Positions 26,775 to 35,160 of a DNA stretch of 64,000 bases are shown piece by piece. A program made the translations under genes and the position numbers. Numbering within the stretch: position 1 is the first letter of the stretch; each line of letters begins with the position of its first letter. Source of the DNA: Pseudomonadota bacterium (lineage in GTDB: Bacteria > Pseudomonadota > Gammaproteobacteria > Burkholderiales > Burkholderiaceae_C); the NCBI GenBank assembly GCA_963204815.1, contig CAUJHQ010000190.1:1-64000 (forward strand), in the 5' to 3' direction. The notes under the pieces were generated by a model, which saw only the letters and a program-made list of their open reading frames with translations, had not been told where the DNA came from and searched no databases.

Positions 26775-27547
26775 TTCGTGACGGCCAGGAAGCCGCCGTC
26801 GACGTAGAGCACCTGGCCGTTGATGTAGCCACCGGCGTCGGACGCGAGCAGCAGCGCGGCGCCGACCAGGTCTTCCGGGCGGCCCCAGCGGCGCAGCGGC
26901 GTCCAGTCGGCGATGAAGTCGTGGAAGTCCTTCTTCTTCGCTTCGCTGAACTCGGTGACCGTGTAGCCCGGCGCCAGCGCGTTGACGGTGACGCCGGTGG
27001 CGGCGAGGTCGGCCGCCATCGAGCGCGTCATCGCGGCGATCGCGCCCTTGGCCGTCACGTAGGGCGTGAGGTTCGGGCGCGACACGTGGTTCATGATCGA
27101 GCTCATGTTGATGATGCGGCCCGAGCCCTGCGCCACCATGCGCCGCGCCGCGCGCTGCGCGATGTGGAAGCAGGCGGTGAGGTCGATGTCGATGACGCGC
27201 TGCCAGTCGGCCGCTTCCACTTCGAGGAAGGGCTTGCGCACGATGACGGCGGCGTTGTTGACCAGCACGTCGATGCGGCCGTAGGCGGCCACCGCCTGGT
27301 CGAAGGCGGCGTCCACCGCCGCGAGGTCGGTGACGTCGAACATCAGCGGCAGCACTTCGGCGCCCTCGGCGCGCAGCGCCTCGGCCCGCGCCAGCACGGC
27401 GTCGCTGCGGTCGGCCAGCACGAGGCGGGCGCCGGCGGCGGCGAAGCCCGGCGCCAGGCCGGCGGCGATGCCACCGGCCGCGCCGGTCATGAACACCACG
27501 CGGTCCCGCATCGAGAACAGCGTGGCGGGCGAGAGTTGTTGCAGCAT
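26771..27547 (-). CDS. SDR-family oxidoreductase, first gene of a long operon
   Basis: A 258-residue classical short-chain dehydrogenase with TGAAGGIAAGLAPGFA near residues 21-36, LVLADRSD (acidic residue favouring NAD), NNAAV, and the Ser-Tyr-Lys triad in MSSIMNHVSRPNLTPYVTAKG (about 146-166). It resembles 2-deoxy-D-gluconate/gluconate 5-dehydrogenases. It heads a minus-strand run of 13 closely spaced genes reaching 15211 and is divergent from the SMP-30 lactonase gene at 27677, with which it shares a symmetric control region. A role in oxidising an imported sugar or sugar acid is inferred from context. Confidence 0.87.
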   Translation of the reverse strand: MLQQLSPATLFSMRDRVVFMTGAAGGIAAGLAPGFAAAGARLVLADRSDAVLARAEALRAEGAEVLPLMFDVTDLAAVDAAFDQAVAAYGRIDVLVNNAAVIVRKPFLEVEAADWQRVIDIDLTACFHIAQRAARRMVAQGSGRIINMSSIMNHVSRPNLTPYVTAKGAIAAMTRSMAADLAATGVTVNALAPGYTVTEFSEAKKKDFHDFIADWTPLRRWGRPEDLVGAALLLASDAGGYINGQVLYVDGGFLAVTK

Positions 27548-27574
27548 CGGCTTGTCTCCGGATCTTGTGCGTTG

Positions 27575-27671
27575 CATCGTAGGGAGCCGGTCGCCGCGCG
27601 TGAATTCGAATTCGGACAAACGTGCGTTGCCGTTTTGTTGATGGCTTGCGAAACCGCATGTCCCTACGATG
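27575..27671. promoter_or_regulatory. Symmetric divergent promoter region with 11-bp inverted repeat
   Basis: CATCGTAGGGA (27575-27585) and TCCCTACGATG (27661-27671) are perfect reverse complements, one near each divergent gene (27547 leftward, 27677 rightward). A 12-bp palindrome GAATTCGAATTC (27602-27613) lies between. Each arm places a TACGAT hexamer, a plausible -10 element, just before its gene. On the right the hexamer ends 6 bases before the GTG, so the message may be almost leaderless. The same CTACGATG string occurs upstream of the Bug gene near 6061. Confidence 0.45.
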
Positions 27672-27676
27672 GCTGC

Positions 27677-28582
27677 GTGAGCACCACCACAGCCCTTGCC
27701 GTGCGCCGCGTCGGCAGCCAACGCGACATCCTCGGCGAGTGCCCGCTGTGGGACGAGCGCGCCGCCTGCCTGTGGTGGATCGACATCCGCGCGCCGGCGC
27801 TGCGCCGCCTGGAGCCGGCCACCGGCCGGGTGCAGACCTGGCCGATGCCGGAAATGGTGGGCTCGGTCGCCCTCACCGACGACCCCTCGCTGCTGCTTGT
27901 GGCGCTGACCTCGCGGCTGGCGCTGTGGCACGTCGAGACGGGCGCGTTCCGCACCCTCGCCGAGCCCGGCTTCACCGACCCCGACCACCGCTTCAACGAC
28001 GGCCGCTGCGACCCCGCCGGCCGCTTCTGGGTCGGCTCGATGGACAACATCACGCGCGCGCCGGTTGGCCGCCTGTACCGCTTCGACCTCGCCGAAGGCC
28101 TGGTCGACGTGGCGGGCGGCATCTGCATCCCGAACAGCCTGGCCTTCGCGCCCGACGGCCGCACGATGTATTTCGCCGATTCACTGGCGCACCGCATCGA
28201 CGCCTTCGACTACGACCCCGCCACCGGCACGCGCGGCGCGGCACGGCCCTTCGCCGCGAGCGCGCCGCCGGCGTTCCCCGACGGCTCGTGCATCGACGCC
28301 GACGGCGGCCTGTGGAACGCCGAGTTCCACGGCGCGCGCCTCGTGCGCTACGCGGCCGACGGCCGCATCGACCGCGTCGTGCCGCTGCCGGTGCAGCGCC
28401 CCACCTGCTGCGCCTTCGGCGGGCCCGGCCTGGGCACGCTGTATGTCACCACCACCAGCCAGCGCATGAGCGAGGCCGAGCTGGAAGCCGAGCCGCTGGC
28501 CGGCGCGCTGCTGGCGCTGGACGTCGGCCGCGAACTGGGCCTGCACGGCCTGCCCGAGCCGCGCTTCCGCACCCAGGCCTGA
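27677..28582 (+). CDS. SMP-30/gluconolactonase-family lactonase
   Basis: A 301-residue six-bladed propeller of the SMP-30/regucalcin/gluconolactonase family, predicted to hydrolyse a sugar lactone in a divalent-metal-dependent way. Metal and substrate residues are visible: Glu in LGECPLWDE (about residue 19), Asn in HRFNDGRCD (about 106), Asn in CIPNSLAFAPDG (about 152) and Asp in FPDGSCIDADGGLW (about 203). The GTG start is chosen by homology and promoter position; an ATG 36 bases upstream (27641) would add 12 residues. It is the first gene of a three-gene plus-strand unit with the dehydratase and DUF2520 genes. Confidence 0.85.
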   Translation: MSTTTALAVRRVGSQRDILGECPLWDERAACLWWIDIRAPALRRLEPATGRVQTWPMPEMVGSVALTDDPSLLLVALTSRLALWHVETGAFRTLAEPGFTDPDHRFNDGRCDPAGRFWVGSMDNITRAPVGRLYRFDLAEGLVDVAGGICIPNSLAFAPDGRTMYFADSLAHRIDAFDYDPATGTRGAARPFAASAPPAFPDGSCIDADGGLWNAEFHGARLVRYAADGRIDRVVPLPVQRPTCCAFGGPGLGTLYVTTTSQRMSEAELEAEPLAGALLALDVGRELGLHGLPEPRFRTQA

Positions 28583-28597
28583 ACCCGAGGAGACCGC

Positions 28598-29725
28598 ATG
28601 TCCACCATCCAGATCGCGCGCGTCGAGGCCTATGCCTTCCGCTTCCCCATGGCCACCCCCATCAAGGTGGCGTTCGGCACCTTCCGCGACCGGCCGATGG
28701 CGCTGGTGCGCGTGATCGAACGCGACGGCAGCGAGGGCTGGGGCGACGTGTGGTGCAACTGGCCGGCGGTCGGCGCCGAGTACCGCGCGCGCCTGGCCGC
28801 CGACTTCGGTGAACGCCTCGTCGGCCGCACCTTCCACGGCCCGGCGCAGGCCTTCGAGCAGCTGTCGCGCGAGCTCGAGGTGCTGGTGCTGCAGACCGGC
28901 GAGCCCGGCCCGGTGGCGGCCATGCTGGCGGGGCTGGACATCGCGCTGTGGGACCTGTCGGCGCGGCGCGACGGCATGCCGCTCAACCGCTACCTCGGCG
29001 GCGCCGCGCGCAGCCACGTGCCGGTGTACTGCACCGGCATCAACCCCGACGCGCCGGAGCGCTTCGCGCTCGCGCGCCAGGGCGAAGGGCACCGCGCCTT
29101 CAAGCTGAAGATCGGCTTCGACATGACACGCGACCTCGCCAACCTGCGCCACATGCGCGAAACCCTGGGGCCGCAGGCCGTGATCACCTGCGACGCGAAC
29201 CAGGCCTGGACGCTGGACGAGGCCAAGCAGTTCGCGCGCGCCGCCGAGGGTCTGGACCTGCAATGGCTGGAAGAGCCGCTGCGCGTGGACGCGCCGGCCG
29301 AGCAGTGGACCGCGCTCGCCCAGGCCAGCAGCACGCCGCTGGCCGGCGGCGAGAACATGCGCGACCACCAGTTCGACGAGGCCATCGCACTCGGCGCGCT
29401 GCAGGTCATCCAGCCCGACGTCACCAAGTGGGGCGGCATCACGGGCAACCTGCGCGTGGCGCGCGCCGCGGTGGCTGCCGGCAAGCGCTTCTGCCCGCAC
29501 TACTTCAGCGGCGGGCTGGCGCTGCTGTCGTCGCTGCACGTGCTGGCCGCGGCCGGCGGCACCGGCCTGCTGGAGTTCGACGCCCACCCGAACCTCGGCC
29601 GCGAAGCCCTCGTCGGCGACCTGCTGCCAGTGGTCGACGGCGCCGTGCCCGTGCCCACCGGGCCCGGCCTCGGCGTCGAGCCCGACCTGGCACCGCTGCA
29701 GCGCTACCGCACCTGGGCGTCGTGA
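28598..29725 (+). CDS. Mandelate racemase-subgroup enolase superfamily enzyme (acid-sugar dehydratase-like)
   Basis: A 375-residue enolase-superfamily barrel. The KLKIGF motif (about residues 168-173) supplies the second-strand Lys pair. The metal ligands are Asp in ITCDANQAW (about 196), Glu in LEEPLRVD (about 222) and Glu in GGENMRDHQ (about 248). Asp in IQPDVTKWGG and His in CPHYFSGG form the His-Asp dyad of the mandelate racemase subgroup. Such enzymes usually dehydrate aldonic acids to 2-keto-3-deoxy acids. It sits directly after the lactonase, which gives a lactone-to-acid-to-keto-acid logic. The substrate is not readable. Its stop overlaps the next gene's GTG. Confidence 0.87.
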   Translation: MSTIQIARVEAYAFRFPMATPIKVAFGTFRDRPMALVRVIERDGSEGWGDVWCNWPAVGAEYRARLAADFGERLVGRTFHGPAQAFEQLSRELEVLVLQTGEPGPVAAMLAGLDIALWDLSARRDGMPLNRYLGGAARSHVPVYCTGINPDAPERFALARQGEGHRAFKLKIGFDMTRDLANLRHMRETLGPQAVITCDANQAWTLDEAKQFARAAEGLDLQWLEEPLRVDAPAEQWTALAQASSTPLAGGENMRDHQFDEAIALGALQVIQPDVTKWGGITGNLRVARAAVAAGKRFCPHYFSGGLALLSSLHVLAAAGGTGLLEFDAHPNLGREALVGDLLPVVDGAVPVPTGPGLGVEPDLAPLQRYRTWAS

Positions 29726-30591
29726 ACGCGCCGCGCCTGGGCTTCATCGGCGCCGGCCGCCTGGGCAGCGCGCTCGCGCTGGCCTGCGTGCGCGCCGGCC
29801 TCGCAGTGCCGGCAGTCGCGAGCGCGCGCGCCGCATCGGCCGCGCAGATGGCGGAGCGCCTGCCCGGCTGCGCGGCGGTGGCGGCGCAGCAGGTGGTCGA
29901 TCGCTGCGACCTCGTCTTCGTGACGACACCCGACGCCGCCATCGCGCCCACCGTCGCCGCACTGCAGTGGCGGCCCGGCGTGGCCGTCGTGCACTGCTCC
30001 GGCGCCACCGAGGTGGCGGCCCTGCAGCCGGCACAACGCGCGGGCGCTGCCACCGGCGGCTTCCACCCGATGCAGACCTTCGCCGACGCCGAGGCGGCGG
30101 CACGCTCGCTGGCCGGCTGCACCATCACCGTCGAAGCCGAGGACGCCGCGCTCGACGCCCTGCTCGTCGCGCTCTGCGAACGCCTGGGCTGCGCCGTCAA
30201 CCGGCTGCCGCCCGGCATGCGGGCGCGCTACCACGCGGCCGCGGGCTACGCGTCGCAGTTCGTCAACGCGCTGCTCGCCGAGGCGGCGCGCGTCTGGGCC
30301 GGCTGGGGCGCGAGCGAGGCCGACACCGTGCGCGCGATGCTGCCGCTGGTGCGCGGCACGCTGGCCGCCATCGAAAGCGGCGGCATCGCGCAGGGCATGC
30401 CCGGCCCGGTGTCGCGTGGCGATGTCGGCACCGTGGCCAAGCACGTGCAGGCGCTCGCCACGCTCGACGCCGCCACGCTGCAGAGCTACCGGCTGCTGTG
30501 CGACCGCACGGTGGACCTGGCGCTGGCGCGCGGCAGCCTGGATGCCGAACGCGCCGCCCAGCTGCGGGCACTGCTGGCACCGGCCGCCTGA
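29722..30591 (+). CDS. Rossmann-fold/DUF2520-domain oxidoreductase-like protein
   Basis: A 289-residue protein with an N-terminal NAD(P)-binding fold (LGFIGAGRLGSALALACVRAG, residues 6-26) and a C-terminal helical DUF2520 domain (about 140-280). Conserved segments are VFVTTPDAAI, VHCSGATEVAAL, GGFHPMQTFAD and ARYHAAAGYASQFVNAL. The family is uncharacterised but looks like ketopantoate or 6-phosphogluconate dehydrogenases. The GTG start overlaps the dehydratase stop (GTGA). In most genomes this gene sits near pantothenate or house-keeping genes; here its coupling with a sugar-acid dehydratase is unusual. Confidence 0.8.
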   Translation: MNAPRLGFIGAGRLGSALALACVRAGLAVPAVASARAASAAQMAERLPGCAAVAAQQVVDRCDLVFVTTPDAAIAPTVAALQWRPGVAVVHCSGATEVAALQPAQRAGAATGGFHPMQTFADAEAAARSLAGCTITVEAEDAALDALLVALCERLGCAVNRLPPGMRARYHAAAGYASQFVNALLAEAARVWAGWGASEADTVRAMLPLVRGTLAAIESGGIAQGMPGPVSRGDVGTVAKHVQALATLDAATLQSYRLLCDRTVDLALARGSLDAERAAQLRALLAPAA

Positions 30592-30594
30592 AGG

Positions 30595-30614
30595 CCGGCC
30601 GTCACGACGGCCGG
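30595..30614. terminator. Bidirectional hairpin between convergent genes
   Basis: An 8-bp perfect stem CCGGCCGT (30595-30602) and ACGGCCGG (30607-30614) with a 4-base loop sits exactly between the convergent stops at 30591 and 30622. There is no T-tract. Position and symmetry suit a two-way terminator. Confidence 0.55.
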
Positions 30615-30621
30615 ACCCAGC

Positions 30622-31833
30622 TCAGGCCGGTGCGCGCGCCGGCTTCGGCGCGCCGGCCTGCGGCGCCGGTGCGAACTCGGCCCGCAGCGCGGCGCCCTGC
30701 TGGTCGATGGCCGGCGCGGGCTCGAAGGTGTCGCGGTCCCACTCGGCCTGCCAGGGCGGCGCCGGCAGCTCGACCTCGCGCGCGCCCACCGGCATGCGGC
30801 GCGTGCGCAGTTGCGGGTGTTCGATCAGGTCGGCCAGTGAATTGACGCTGCCGTAGGCCGTCTGCGCTTCGGTCAGGCGGTCGATCATCTCGCTGCCGGT
30901 GTGGGCGGCGAAGACCTCGGCGACACGGCCGTCCACCCACGCGCGGTTCGCCACGCGCGCCGCGTTGTTCAGGCAGCGCGGGTCGGTGGCGAGCGCGGCG
31001 TCGCCCAGCACGGTGCGGCAGAAGTCGGCCCACTCGCGCTCGTTCTGGATCGAGATCACGAGGTCGCGGCCGTCGGCGCAGGTGAAGGCGCCGTAGGGCG
31101 CGATGCTCGGGTGCTTGAGGCCCACGCGCGCCGGCGCGCGGCCACCGTAGCGCGCTTGCAGGTAGGGCACGCTCATCAGCTCGGCCGCCGAATCGAACAG
31201 CGACACCTTCACCGCCGAGCCGCGGCCGGTGCGCGCGCGCGCCAGCAGCGCCTGCTGGATGCCCACCAGCGCATTCAGGCCGGCGTTGATGTCGCACAGC
31301 GAGACGCCGATGCGGCCCCATTCGCCGGGCGCGCCGCTCACCGCGACGAGGCCGCTCTCGGCCTGCACCAGCAGGTCGTAGGCCTTCATCTTGTAGAGGC
31401 GGCCGCGGTCGCCGTAGCCGCTGATGTCGCAGGTGATGAGGCGCGGGTGCTCGGCGCGCAGCGCCGCCGAGCCGATGCCCAGGCGCTCGGCGGCACCGGG
31501 CGCGAGGTTCTGGATGAAGACGTCGGCGCGCGCCAGCATGCGGCGCAGCAGCGCGAGGTCGTCGTCGCGCTTCAGGTCGAGCGCGATCGATTCCTTGCCG
31601 CGGTTGATCCACACGAAGTAGCTCGACTCGCCGTGCACGGTGTCGTCGTAGCCGCGCGCGAAGTCGCCTTCCGGGCGTTCGATCTTGATGACGCGCGCGC
31701 CGGCGTCGGCCAGACGGCTGCTGCAGTACGGCGCGGCCACCGCCTGTTCGAGGGCGACGACGAGCACGCCGGCCAGCGGCAGGTCGGCATCGCCGGGGTG
31801 CGGCGACTTGCCGGGCGCGAAGGGGTCGTCCAT
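30622..31833 (-). CDS. CaiB/BaiF family CoA-transferase
   Basis: A 403-residue class III CoA-transferase, moving CoA between carboxylic acids in the cytoplasm. Family features are LPLAGVLVVALEQAVAAPYCS near the N terminus, VIKIERPEGDFARGYD, NRGKESIALDLKR, and the catalytic Asp in IGVSLCDINAGLNALVGIQ (about residue 177). A C-terminal extension is proline-rich. Upstream ATGs at 31857 and 31866 would add 8 or 11 residues; the internal ATG is preferred for length, with moderate certainty. The gene is transcribed away from the LysR gene at 31947. It could activate an acid produced by the aldehyde dehydrogenase beyond. Confidence 0.85.
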   Translation of the reverse strand: MDDPFAPGKSPHPGDADLPLAGVLVVALEQAVAAPYCSSRLADAGARVIKIERPEGDFARGYDDTVHGESSYFVWINRGKESIALDLKRDDDLALLRRMLARADVFIQNLAPGAAERLGIGSAALRAEHPRLITCDISGYGDRGRLYKMKAYDLLVQAESGLVAVSGAPGEWGRIGVSLCDINAGLNALVGIQQALLARARTGRGSAVKVSLFDSAAELMSVPYLQARYGGRAPARVGLKHPSIAPYGAFTCADGRDLVISIQNEREWADFCRTVLGDAALATDPRCLNNAARVANRAWVDGRVAEVFAAHTGSEMIDRLTEAQTAYGSVNSLADLIEHPQLRTRRMPVGAREVELPAPPWQAEWDRDTFEPAPAIDQQGAALRAEFAPAPQAGAPKPARAPA

Positions 31834-31946
31834 GGGGGTTCCAGGCAGCGTCTGCATTGGACCCATTGTGCGAAGCGTCACCGCCGGCACGCCATTGCTT
31901 TTGCGCGAATCCTGCATTGCCCGCGCCGCAAGCCGGCGCGCGCCAC

Positions 31947-32837
31947 TCAGTCGGCCAGCGCCTTCAGGTGGGCGACCAGCCGGCCCAGCGCCGACGCCGG
32001 CTCGGGCTCGTGGCGCGTGCACAGCAGCATCGCGCGCAGCGCCCAGGGGTCGGTGAGCGGCTGCACGCGCAGCCCCAGCGCGTCGGCGAAGCTGCGCGCC
32101 GCCGCCAGAGGCAGCACGCCGATGCCCAGCCGCGCCTCGACCGCGCGGCACACGGCCTCGAAGCTGCGCACCTGCACGCGCAGCGCCATCGGCCGCATCA
32201 GCTGCGCGGCATGCGCTTCGAGCAGGCGCGTCAGCGTGCTGCTGCCTTCGAGCCCGACGAGGTCGCGTTCCAGCACGTCGGCAAAGGCCAGCGGCGAGCG
32301 CGCGCCGAGCTCGTCGTCCTTGCACATCACGGCGGCCAGCTGGTCGTGGCGGTAGCCCACGGCGTGCAGGCCGCCGACGTCGGGGCCTTCGACGATGACG
32401 GCCAGGTCGACCTCGCCGCTGCGCACCTTGCGCACCGCATCCTCGCTCCAGCATTCCTCGAGCACCACGCGCACGTCGGCATGGCCGGTCTGGAACGACG
32501 CGATGTCGGCCGGCAGGAACTGCGTCATCGCCGAGGTGTTGCCCTGCACGTGCAGCACGCTGTGCTGGCCGCGCGCGTAGTTGCCCATCTGCGCGCGCAT
32601 GTGGTGCACGCTGGCGATGACCTCGCGCGCCAGCTGCAGCAGCCGTTCGCCGGCCGGCGTGAGCTCGAGGCCGCGCGAGTGGCGTTCGAACAGCGTGGCC
32701 TTGAACTGGTGCTCCAGCAGCGACAGCCGGCGGCTGGCCGCCGGCACGGTGATGAGGCTCGCCTCGGCCGCACGGGTGAGGTTCTTCATCTCCGCGGCCC
32801 GCACGAACAGCGCGAGCGAGTCCAAGTCCGGCAGCAT
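31947..32837 (-). CDS. LysR-family transcriptional regulator
   Basis: A 296-residue LysR protein: winged helix at about residues 1-62 (SLALFVRAAEMKNLTRAAEASLI), linker helix, and the effector-binding core (about 90-290). The start at MLPDLDSLALF is the family-typical one; an upstream frame extension adds 17 residues lying in the promoter. It is divergent from the aldehyde dehydrogenase gene at 32956 and upstream, same strand, of the CoA-transferase. A T-N11-A palindrome lies between it and the dehydrogenase gene. The effector is unknown. Confidence 0.88.
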   Translation of the reverse strand: MLPDLDSLALFVRAAEMKNLTRAAEASLITVPAASRRLSLLEHQFKATLFERHSRGLELTPAGERLLQLAREVIASVHHMRAQMGNYARGQHSVLHVQGNTSAMTQFLPADIASFQTGHADVRVVLEECWSEDAVRKVRSGEVDLAVIVEGPDVGGLHAVGYRHDQLAAVMCKDDELGARSPLAFADVLERDLVGLEGSSTLTRLLEAHAAQLMRPMALRVQVRSFEAVCRAVEARLGIGVLPLAAARSFADALGLRVQPLTDPWALRAMLLCTRHEPEPASALGRLVAHLKALAD

Positions 32838-32856
32838 GCGGCCATTGTTCCACGCC

Positions 32857-32871
32857 TTGCCTTGCGGGCAA
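32857..32871. promoter_or_regulatory. Candidate LysR operator
   Basis: TTGCC (32857-32861) and GGCAA (32867-32871) form a 5-bp inverted repeat around TTGCG, containing the T-N11-A spacing typical of LysR sites. It lies 20 bases from the LysR start and 85 bases before the aldehyde dehydrogenase GTG. A TACAGT hexamer near 32920 is a possible -10 for the dehydrogenase. Confidence 0.4.
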
Positions 32872-32955
32872 CGCGCCGTTGACCACATTCCAATTCACGC
32901 GCGCCCCCGCGCTGCCTACAGTGCCCCATCCCTGACCCTGCCTGGAGCACCCCAC

Positions 32956-34389
32956 GTGAAGAAGATGTACATCGGCGGCCGCTGGCTGCCGGCACAGGAC
33001 GGCCGCACGCTGCCGGTGGTGTCGCCGGCCGACGGCGAGACCTTCGACCAGGTCGCGCGCGGCGGCGCGCACGAGGTCGACCTCGCGGTGGCGGCGGCCC
33101 GCGCGGCGCTCGCCGGGCCGTGGGGCCGGCTCAACGGCACCGAGCGCGGCCGCATCCTGATGCAGATCGGCCAGGCCGTGCTGGCCCACGCCGACGAACT
33201 GGCGCAGCTGGAGGCGCTGGACACCGGCAAGCCGATGACGACGGCGCGCAACGACATCACCGTGCTGGCGCGCTACTTCGAGTTCTACGGCTCGGCCGCC
33301 GACAAGCTGCACGGCGAGTCGATCCCGTTCCTGGCCGGCCACCAGGTCACGCTGGTGCGCGAGCCGCTGGGCGTCACCGCCCACATCATCCCGTGGAACT
33401 ACCCGGCGCAGATGCTCGGCCGCACGGTGGCGCCGGCGCTCGCGATGGGCAATGCCACGGTGCTGAAGCCGGCCGAGGACACCTGCCTGTCGGCACTGCG
33501 CTTCGCCGAGATCGCCGCCGCCGCCGGCCTGCCCGAAGGCGCGCTGAACGTCGTCACCGGCCTCGGCGAAGAGGCCGGCGCCGCGCTCGCCGGCCACCCC
33601 GGCATCGACTTCGTCTCCTTCACCGGCAGCAACGAGGTCGGCACGCTGGTGCAGCAGGCCGCCGCGAAGAACGCCGTCAAGTGCGTGCTGGAACTGGGCG
33701 GCAAGTCGCCGCAGATCGTGTTCGACGACGTCGACATGGAACGCGCGGTGCCGATCGTCGTGCGCGCCATCGTGCAGAACGCCGGCCAGACCTGCACCGC
33801 CGGCAGCCGGCTGCTGGTGCAGCGCTCGATCCACGACCGTTTCGTCGGCCGCGTCGCCGAGGCCTTTGCCAAGGTGCGCGTCGGCACGCCGGCGATGGAC
33901 CTGGACTGCGGCCCGCTGATGAACCCGGCGCAGCAGCGGCGCGTGCAGCGCTACATCGACCAGGCGCGCGCGGCTGGCATCCCGGTGCTGGCCGAAGGCC
34001 AGATCGCGGCCGATGCGCCGAAGACCGGCCACTACGTGAAGCCCACGCTCTTCGGCCCGGTGCCGCGCGACGCCGCGCTGGCGCGCGAAGAGGTGTTCGG
34101 CCCGGTGCTCGCCGTGCTGCCCTTCGACGACGAGGCCGACGCCATCGCGCTGGCCAACGGCACCGACTACGGCCTGCTCGCCGCCGTCTGGACCGAGAAC
34201 GCCGGCCGCCTGCAGCGCGTGGCCAAGGCGGTGAAGGCCGGCCAGGTGTTCATGAACTGCTACGGCGCCGGTGGCGGCGTCGAGCTGCCCTTCGGCGGCA
34301 CCAAGCGCAGCGGCCACGGGCGCGAGAAAGGCCTGCTCGCGCTGGAGGAACTGAGCACGACGAAGACGCTGGTGCACTTCCATGGCTGA
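32956..34389 (+). CDS. NAD(P)-dependent aldehyde dehydrogenase
   Basis: A 477-residue aldehyde dehydrogenase of the betaine-aldehyde type. It has the IPWNYPAQM substrate entry segment (about residue 145), SFTGSNEVG as the cofactor loop, LELGGKSPQIV with the general base Glu (about 246), and the nucleophile Cys280 in NAGQTCTAGSRL. The GTG at 32956 is taken as start with an ATG three codons later as alternative; both fit the family. It is the target of the divergent LysR regulator and is followed after 23 bases by a TauE-like permease. It probably oxidises a semialdehyde from the surrounding catabolic genes. The substrate is not known. Confidence 0.9.
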   Translation: MKKMYIGGRWLPAQDGRTLPVVSPADGETFDQVARGGAHEVDLAVAAARAALAGPWGRLNGTERGRILMQIGQAVLAHADELAQLEALDTGKPMTTARNDITVLARYFEFYGSAADKLHGESIPFLAGHQVTLVREPLGVTAHIIPWNYPAQMLGRTVAPALAMGNATVLKPAEDTCLSALRFAEIAAAAGLPEGALNVVTGLGEEAGAALAGHPGIDFVSFTGSNEVGTLVQQAAAKNAVKCVLELGGKSPQIVFDDVDMERAVPIVVRAIVQNAGQTCTAGSRLLVQRSIHDRFVGRVAEAFAKVRVGTPAMDLDCGPLMNPAQQRRVQRYIDQARAAGIPVLAEGQIAADAPKTGHYVKPTLFGPVPRDAALAREEVFGPVLAVLPFDDEADAIALANGTDYGLLAAVWTENAGRLQRVAKAVKAGQVFMNCYGAGGGVELPFGGTKRSGHGREKGLLALEELSTTKTLVHFHG

Positions 34390-34412
34390 GCCGCGATCGG
34401 CATGACCGGCCC

Positions 34413-35150
34413 GTGTTCGCGGTAGCGGCGGTCGCGCTGCTGGCGGGCCTGCTCGGCGGGCTCACCGGCATCGGCGGCGTCATCGTCGTGCCGGCGCTGA
34501 CCGAGTTCGGCGCGCTGCCGGTCGACCGCGCGATCGGCACCGCGATGTTCGCCTTCGTGCTCGCCGGCCCGATCGCCGCACGGCTGGCGCTGCGGCGGCT
34601 CGCGCTGCCGTGGCCGCCGGTGCTGGCGCTGTGCGCGGCCGCCGCCGCCGGCGCGCTGCTCGGCGCGTTCACGTTGCACGCGCTGCCGGGCTGGGCGGTG
34701 CGGCTCTTCGTGGCCGGCGCGGCCATCGCCTCGGGGCTGCACACGCTGGTCGGCGCCGGCCGGCGGGTACCGCGCAGCGACCTGCCGGGATCGGCCGTGC
34801 TGGCCGCGCTGGGCCTCGTGGTCGGTTGGGGCTCGGCGGTGTCGGGCACCGGCGGCCCGGTGATGCTGATCCCGCTGCTGCTGGTGCTGCGCGTGCCGGC
34901 GGCGGTGGCGGTGGCGCTGGGCCTGGCAGCGCACCTGCCGATCGTCGGCGCGGCGACGCTGGTCAACGCCGCCGCCGGCCGCATCGACTTCGCGCTCGGC
35001 GCCATGCTCGGCGCGCTGCTGGCCGCCGGCACGCTGGGCGGGCTGTGGCTGTCGGCGCGGCTGTCGGCACGCCAGCTGACCACCGGCGTGGCCGTCGCGC
35101 TGGTGGCCGTGGGCGCCTGGTACGCGCGGCTGGCGTTCGCCGCCGCGTAG
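34413..35150 (+). CDS. Sulfite exporter TauE/SafE family membrane protein
   Basis: A 245-residue protein with about eight membrane helices and the paired TauE/SafE repeats. The first repeat starts at AVALLAGLLGGLTGIGGVIVVPAL, the second at LVVGWGSAVSGTGGPVMLIPLLLVL; the glycine-rich turns with GG-x-x-VPAL are typical. Family members export sulfite, sulfoacetate or other organic anions across the inner membrane. The GTG start at 34413 was chosen because no in-frame ATG fits and it gives the normal length. It follows the aldehyde dehydrogenase and may export a product of that pathway. Confidence 0.83.
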   Translation: MFAVAAVALLAGLLGGLTGIGGVIVVPALTEFGALPVDRAIGTAMFAFVLAGPIAARLALRRLALPWPPVLALCAAAAAGALLGAFTLHALPGWAVRLFVAGAAIASGLHTLVGAGRRVPRSDLPGSAVLAALGLVVGWGSAVSGTGGPVMLIPLLLVLRVPAAVAVALGLAAHLPIVGAATLVNAAAGRIDFALGAMLGALLAAGTLGGLWLSARLSARQLTTGVAVALVAVGAWYARLAFAAA

Positions 35151-35160
35151 CCGCTCAGGC

